Assembly: GCA_047618505.1 (NCBI GenBank)
Contig: JBLHLB010000121.1
Location: 1 to 10,559, forward strand
Reading direction: 5' to 3'
Length of the DNA: 10,559 nt
From: JBLHLB01 sp047618505
GTDB taxonomy: Bacteria > Planctomycetota > UBA1135 > GCA-002686595
In this document: piece after piece, positions 6,704 to 10,559 of the stretch
How positions within the stretch are numbered: the first letter of the stretch is position 1
Layout of the letters: the number at the start of each line of letters is the position of its first letter
Translations under genes and position numbers: made by a program
Notes under the pieces: model-generated
Told to the model about the DNA's origin: nothing
Seen by the model: only the letters and a program-made list of their open reading frames with translations
The model's database searches: none

Positions 6704-8152
6704 ATGGGAAGCAATCAAGACTCACAGTCCGCGGACATCTCGCGGCGGTCCTTTCTGGGGCAGGCCGGACTCGGTGGCGCGGGCCTCGGCTTCGGCGCCA
6801 TGGCTGCCGGTTCGATGCTCTCGGCCGAGGAGCAAAGCTCCGCTCGACGCACAGCTTCGGTTGTCCCCCGAGCGAAGAGCGTCATCTACCTGCACATGAG
6901 CGGCGGTCCGCCCCAACAGGACATCTTCGACTACAAGCCCAAGCTGCAGGAGCTCCACCACAAGCCTTGCCCCGAAGAGTTCTTCCAGGGCAAGCGCCTG
7001 GCCTTCATTAAGGGTCACCCAACTCTCCTTGGACCGCCACACCGCTTTCGCCAGGTCGGCCAAAGTGGTCGGTGGGTCACCGAGCAGATGCCTCACTTCG
7101 CCTCCATCTCCGACGAAGTGTGCGTGATCCGGTCGATGTACACGGATCAAATCAACCACGCGCCCGCGGAGCTGATGCTCTTCACCGGCTCGCCTCAGTT
7201 CGGCTATGCCTCCATGGGATCCTGGGTGCTCTACGGCTTGGGTTCACCCAACCGCGACTTGCCGGGCTATGTCGTGATGCTCTCGGGATCCAGCGATCCA
7301 ACCGGCGGCAAGAGCCTTTGGGGTTCGGGCGCCTTGCCCTCCCACTACCAAGGGACTCTTCTGCGCGCGGGGGGCAACCCGGTGCTGTACGTCTCGAACC
7401 CCAAGGGCATGGACCGTGGCGTTCGTCGCGGCAGCCTCGACACCCTTCGCGACCTAAACTCCCAGGCCCTTGGGATCCATGGGGATCCCGAAACGCGCTC
7501 GCGCATCGAGCAATACGAACTTGCCTATCGCATGCAAGCCTCGGTGCCTGAGGCTACTTCCATCGGCGCTGAGTCGAAGGAAGTACTCGACCTATACGGC
7601 TGCGATCCTAATCAGAAGTCATTCGCCCGTAACTGCCTCCAGGCCCGTCGATTGGTCGAACGGGGCGTGCGCTTCGTGCACCTCTTCGACTGGGGCTGGG
7701 ATCTGCATGGCACGAGCCCTGGGGACGACCTGATGAGCATGTTTCCACGCAAGTGCCTTGAGACAGACCAGGCCGTGGCGGCCTTGATCCTGGACCTCAA
7801 GCGACGCGGACTCCTGGACGAGACCCTCGTTGTCTGGGGCGGCGAGTTCGGTCGCACGCCCATGAACGAAGCGCGCAACGGCTCGACCTACCTGGGCCGC
7901 GACCATCACCCCGGCTGCTTCAGCATGTGGCTCGCTGGTGCCGGCGTGAAGCCTGGAACAGAGCTCGGTGCCACCGACGAATTGGGCTACAGCATCGTCG
8001 AAAACCCCATCTCGGTGCGCGACCTCCAGGCCACTATTCTGCACACGATGGGATTGGATCCCGAACGTCTCTCGATACCCACGAAGGGTCTACGTCAGCG
8101 GTTGATCGGCCCCGCCGAAGGACCGCGCGTGATCGAAGAGCTGTTCACCTAG
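6704..8152 (+). CDS. Tat-exported DUF1501 family protein
   Basis: The protein has 482 residues from the ATG at 6704, chosen for its good ribosome site. The N-terminus carries a twin-arginine signal, S-R-R-S-F-L-G (residues 13-19), followed by a Gly/Ala-rich hydrophobic stretch, so it is probably folded before export. The body is a typical DUF1501 protein, in the alkaline phosphatase/sulfatase-like superfamily. Visible marks are YLHMSGGPPQQDIFDYKP near the start of the mature part, VRFVHLFDWGWDLHG, WGGEFGRTP (about 378-386) and GRDHHPG (398-404). The Asp and His residues of these motifs are candidate metal ligands by analogy with that superfamily. DUF1501 genes usually lie just downstream of PSCyt1/DUF1549/DUF1553 genes, as here, and the two proteins are thought to act together outside the cytoplasm. 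The substrate is not known. The protein appears intact. Confidence 0.93.
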   Translation: MGSNQDSQSADISRRSFLGQAGLGGAGLGFGAMAAGSMLSAEEQSSARRTASVVPRAKSVIYLHMSGGPPQQDIFDYKPKLQELHHKPCPEEFFQGKRLAFIKGHPTLLGPPHRFRQVGQSGRWVTEQMPHFASISDEVCVIRSMYTDQINHAPAELMLFTGSPQFGYASMGSWVLYGLGSPNRDLPGYVVMLSGSSDPTGGKSLWGSGALPSHYQGTLLRAGGNPVLYVSNPKGMDRGVRRGSLDTLRDLNSQALGIHGDPETRSRIEQYELAYRMQASVPEATSIGAESKEVLDLYGCDPNQKSFARNCLQARRLVERGVRFVHLFDWGWDLHGTSPGDDLMSMFPRKCLETDQAVAALILDLKRRGLLDETLVVWGGEFGRTPMNEARNGSTYLGRDHHPGCFSMWLAGAGVKPGTELGATDELGYSIVENPISVRDLQATILHTMGLDPERLSIPTKGLRQRLIGPAEGPRVIEELFT

Positions 8153-8165
8153 GACCCCGATCGGT

Positions 8166-8189
8166 CGGCGGGAATCGGATCCCCCGCCG
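8166..8189. terminator. GC-rich hairpin between convergent genes
   Basis: CGGCGGG (8166-8172) pairs perfectly with CCCGCCG (8183-8189) around a 10-base loop. The hairpin fills most of the 37-base gap between the DUF1501 stop and the HEAT-gene stop, so it could serve both strands. No T-tract follows on either strand, so intrinsic termination is uncertain. The position is the main support. Confidence 0.35.
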
Positions 8190-9197
8190 TCACCGGGTGC
8201 CGCTGCGCGTCCGTTCGAGGGAGTCAAGTGCACGCTTCGAGGCGAGGCGCACAGCATCGAAGCGACTGTCCAAGACCAACCCCTCAAGCAAGGGCACGGC
8301 CCCCCGCGAATCCAAGGTTCGCAGGCCCGAAATCAACTGCAACTGTAGGGCCTCTTCCTCCACGTCGGGAAAGAAGTCGAGCAGGGCTTGGGCGCGGATG
8401 TCACGGGCCAGGCGACCGGCGGTGATTGCCTTGACCGCCTGTACACGGCGCGCGGCATCGTTGCCACGCAGGGCGTTGAGTTGCTCTTGGAATTGACCAT
8501 CCAGGAATTCTGACTCCTCCCGGTACCAACGCTCCCAGAGCGAAGGGCTAGCGGCATATCCGATGCCCGTGTGCTCCACCAGGCCGCGGTGAGCCGCCTT
8601 GGAGGTAAGCACGTCATCCAACTCCAGCATGGCGATTAGATTCGGAATCGACTCGTCGTCGCGTAGCACACCGGCTGCAATTGCGGCTAGACGACGCTGG
8701 GCTGGTTCGCCCACGAGCAGCGCGTGGCGCACGGCCTCCAGAACATCCCCCCGATGGGGGCCGCCCACGTCGCGCGCCAGGCGCGTTAGTGATTCTAAGA
8801 CGAAGGACAGGAGTCCGTTCCTGGCGCGGCTCATGGCCGCCAAGGCAGGCAGGGCTTCGGCCACGCCGGAACGCCCGAGACCTTCGATCACAGCGAGCTG
8901 CGAAGTCGCAGGGAAGTTCCTTACCTGGGCCGGCAGACCGCGGGCGAGCTGCGGTCGTAGCCCCACTTCACGCGCAACGGCGTCCCGCAAGTCATGGCGA
9001 AGTTGCGTATGGGGAGTCTTACCCTGGCGAACAGCACTCTCCACTGCCTCCAGACCGTCCTCGAGGGAGAGCAGTTCATCGAAGGCAAATTCCTGGTTGA
9101 TGACCTGAGGCAAATCCTCGAGGCCATTATCGGGCTCCTCCACCGGTTGTGCCGCCCCATAGGCGAGCAAGCTGAGTAGCAAACTGACCTTGATCAC
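8190..9197 (-). CDS. Secreted HEAT-repeat protein
   Basis: The protein has 335 residues and starts at GTG 9197. That codon overlaps the upstream stop as GTGA, which supports this start and translational coupling. Residues 1-16 (MIKVSLLLSLLAYGAA) form a short Sec signal peptide. An acidic stretch (EEPDNGLEDLPQ) follows. The rest is alpha-helical with HEAT/Armadillo-like repeats: for example LAVIEGLGRSGVAEALPALAAM, AAGVLRDDESIPNLIAML and the last unit near 290-330. A segment at about 208-226, H-T-G-I-G-Y followed by S-L-W-E-R-W-Y, resembles an insertion often seen in planctomycete HEAT proteins. No catalytic residues are seen. HEAT arrays are protein-binding scaffolds, so it probably holds partners in the periplasm. 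Being last in a unit behind a PilX-like gene hints at a pilus or secretion link, which is inference. Confidence 0.82.
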   Translation of the reverse strand: MIKVSLLLSLLAYGAAQPVEEPDNGLEDLPQVINQEFAFDELLSLEDGLEAVESAVRQGKTPHTQLRHDLRDAVAREVGLRPQLARGLPAQVRNFPATSQLAVIEGLGRSGVAEALPALAAMSRARNGLLSFVLESLTRLARDVGGPHRGDVLEAVRHALLVGEPAQRRLAAIAAGVLRDDESIPNLIAMLELDDVLTSKAAHRGLVEHTGIGYAASPSLWERWYREESEFLDGQFQEQLNALRGNDAARRVQAVKAITAGRLARDIRAQALLDFFPDVEEEALQLQLISGLRTLDSRGAVPLLEGLVLDSRFDAVRLASKRALDSLERTRSGTR

Positions 9198-10559
9198 GGC
9201 GTTTTCATATCAAAGACGTTGACCACCGAACCATCCACCGTGGTCGCATAGGTCACCGACTTGGTGAAGACCGGAGTCACATCACTTGCGTTGAGGAAGG
9301 CGTCGACCTGGGTAATCTGCCTTAACATGTCGGGATCGGCATCGGCCGCCCAGCCATCCCAGGTCTGCGGATCACCGGCCACATCCACGTAGTCGATCTC
9401 CAGCCAAAGCACGCGATGGCCATCATAGGGCATGGCCAAGGTCGTCCTTGAAACGCCGAGCGTCTTAAAGGGATCTCCACCGACGAGGGGCTGCGTTGGA
9501 AGGGAGATGATTTGCCAGAGCAGGACACCGTCGGCCACCATTTGGATGTCCGTCGAAGATGCATCCATCGTAGACACGTCGACGTGCACCGTCGATCCGC
9601 TCTCGAGGTCGACCGTGTTCCCGGTGAGGGCGCCGTAGACCAGCATCTCCGAGCCAAGCGTAATCGAAGTGTCGGGAGCCTCCACAATCACGTGGAGTTC
9701 GCCCACACCCAGGAGCTCAACACCTAGATCGGCGGTGGTCGCCACAGTGGCGCCGCCCACATCGGTCGTGCCGGGGTCGCCGATCGTCGATGACTGACTG
9801 TCGCCGCCGGCATCTCCTTCCCCATCGGATGTCGTACCCACGCGTAGGCGGAACTGCCAGGGATCCGTGCTCGTGGTGGATGCCGCTGAGCCTTCCTCCA
9901 ACAGGAACGCACTGCGGGAGTACAGATTGACTTCCCCTTCGGTGTTGTCAATCACCAGTTCGCCACCGGACTGCACAACAAGCTCATCTACGACGATGTT
10001 CAAGGGTCCGCGCAGAACGAGAACCCCGCCATCTTCTACAACGACAAGGCCGTGTTCTGTGTCTTCCCCACTCAAGAGTTGCGGCATCTGGGAGTCCACC
10101 GTCAACCCCGTCGGTGTGGGAGAGAAGCGCGGAATCACAACTGGATCCACGTCCACAAGCTCCGGCAAGGCCGTTGTCTCGCCGGTGACGATGCTTCCCT
10201 CGCCTTCGGTCAAGCTCGATGCCGGTCCCACGTGTACGTCACCGCGAATGATCACGGGATCGACTCCACCACCGACCAACTCGATGTTTCCGTTGGACGC
10301 CAGGGCACCACTGACGCTCGGCTCTCCGAGGGTATCCAGCTGCTCTTCGTAGCTGCCTTCCTTCGAGTCGTAGCCATCGATGATTACGCCTGGGGCAATG
10401 CGAAGATCCTCGCGGGAGAAGACCCCTTGACTTGCACCAGCCTTGTCCACGGCCTTGGCACGAACAGCGAGGGAAAGCGACACACTGCCGCGCCCAAACA
10501 TGCCCGTCGACTGCAGAAGGTAAACGTCATCACCCTGGGGGAAAGCATCCACCCAGAAG
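9194..10559 (-). CDS. Pilus-assembly PilX-like protein, C-terminal part (N-terminus beyond window)
   Basis: The last 454 residues are visible. The frame stays open to the right edge (F-W in front of the first GTG at 10552), so the true start is most likely outside the window. The visible part begins with a segment typical of minor pilin/PilX-type proteins (LLQSTGMFGRGSVSLSLAVRA). Next come GVIIDGYDS and SNGNIELVGG...VIIRGDVHVGP, a pattern known from DUF7305/PilX-like proteins. A beta-rich, repetitive middle follows (LVVQSGGELVIDN; GSTVHVDVSTMDASS), suggesting a beta-helix or stacked-strand surface domain. A low-complexity Gly/Ser/Thr/Asp linker lies at about residues 240-270. No cysteine pair or catalytic motif is seen. 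The stop overlaps the start of the HEAT gene. The family call rests on pattern memory and is moderate; the coding call is strong. Confidence 0.72.
   Translation of the reverse strand, partial: FWVDAFPQGDDVYLLQSTGMFGRGSVSLSLAVRAKAVDKAGASQGVFSREDLRIAPGVIIDGYDSKEGSYEEQLDTLGEPSVSGALASNGNIELVGGGVDPVIIRGDVHVGPASSLTEGEGSIVTGETTALPELVDVDPVVIPRFSPTPTGLTVDSQMPQLLSGEDTEHGLVVVEDGGVLVLRGPLNIVVDELVVQSGGELVIDNTEGEVNLYSRSAFLLEEGSAASTTSTDPWQFRLRVGTTSDGEGDAGGDSQSSTIGDPGTTDVGGATVATTADLGVELLGVGELHVIVEAPDTSITLGSEMLVYGALTGNTVDLESGSTVHVDVSTMDASSTDIQMVADGVLLWQIISLPTQPLVGGDPFKTLGVSRTTLAMPYDGHRVLWLEIDYVDVAGDPQTWDGWAADADPDMLRQITQVDAFLNASDVTPVFTKSVTYATTVDGSVVNVFDMKTP

Noticed and set aside
7472..7489. Perfect hairpin GGGATCC-atgg-GGATCCC.
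   Set aside because: It lies inside the well-conserved DUF1501 coding sequence and encodes ordinary residues (G-I-H-G-D-P). It is probably incidental.
8748..8760. CCCCC-gat-GGGGG hairpin.
   Set aside because: It is only 5 base pairs with a 3-base loop inside the HEAT-repeat coding region, where glycine and proline codons explain it.
10550..10552. A GTG that could start the PilX-like gene inside the window.
   Set aside because: The frame stays open to the edge, and the protein would lack the N-terminal signal or pilin helix expected of this family.

Overview
The window is GC-rich, tightly packed bacterial DNA. It most likely comes from a Planctomycetota (planctomycete-type) genome. The main reason is a complete PSCyt1/PSCyt2(DUF1549)/PSD1(DUF1553) protein followed directly by a Tat-exported DUF1501 protein, a pair greatly expanded in Planctomycetota. 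Verrucomicrobiota, Lentisphaerota and a few other phyla also carry it, so the phylum is an inference. No tRNA, rRNA, CRISPR array, insertion sequence or phage gene was seen.

Layout from left to right. (1) Positions 1-2893, minus strand: one very long reading frame that runs off the left edge. It encodes a secreted, probably lipid-anchored protein with two c-type haem motifs, an EF-hand-like loop, about six beta-propeller-like blades and at least two PKD domains. Frames on the opposite strand here are shadows. (2) 2893-3705, minus strand: a small outer-membrane beta-barrel-like protein. Its stop codon overlaps the start of gene 1 (TAATG), so the two probably form one coupled transcription unit. 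(3) 3706-3868: a short divergent intergenic region with weak promoter-like sequences facing both ways. (4) 3869-6652, plus strand: the PSCyt1-DUF1549-discoidin-like-DUF1553 protein. (5) 6704-8152, plus strand: the DUF1501 protein. (6) 8153-8189: a short convergent gap with a GC-rich hairpin. (7) 8190-9197, minus strand: a secreted HEAT-repeat protein. (8) 9194-10559, minus strand: the C-terminal part of a pilus-assembly PilX-like protein, cut by the right edge and overlapping gene 7 by 4 bases (GTGA).

Every gene with a visible N-terminus carries an export signal: Sec, lipoprotein-like or Tat. The window is therefore a cell-envelope locus. Genes 4 and 5 form the standard cytochrome/DUF1501 pair, whose biochemical role is not established. 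The divergent pair 1-2 combines a beta-barrel with a large surface-type dihaem protein, which could be a surface redox or adhesion module. Genes 7-8 look like the end of a separate pilus or secretion-related operon.
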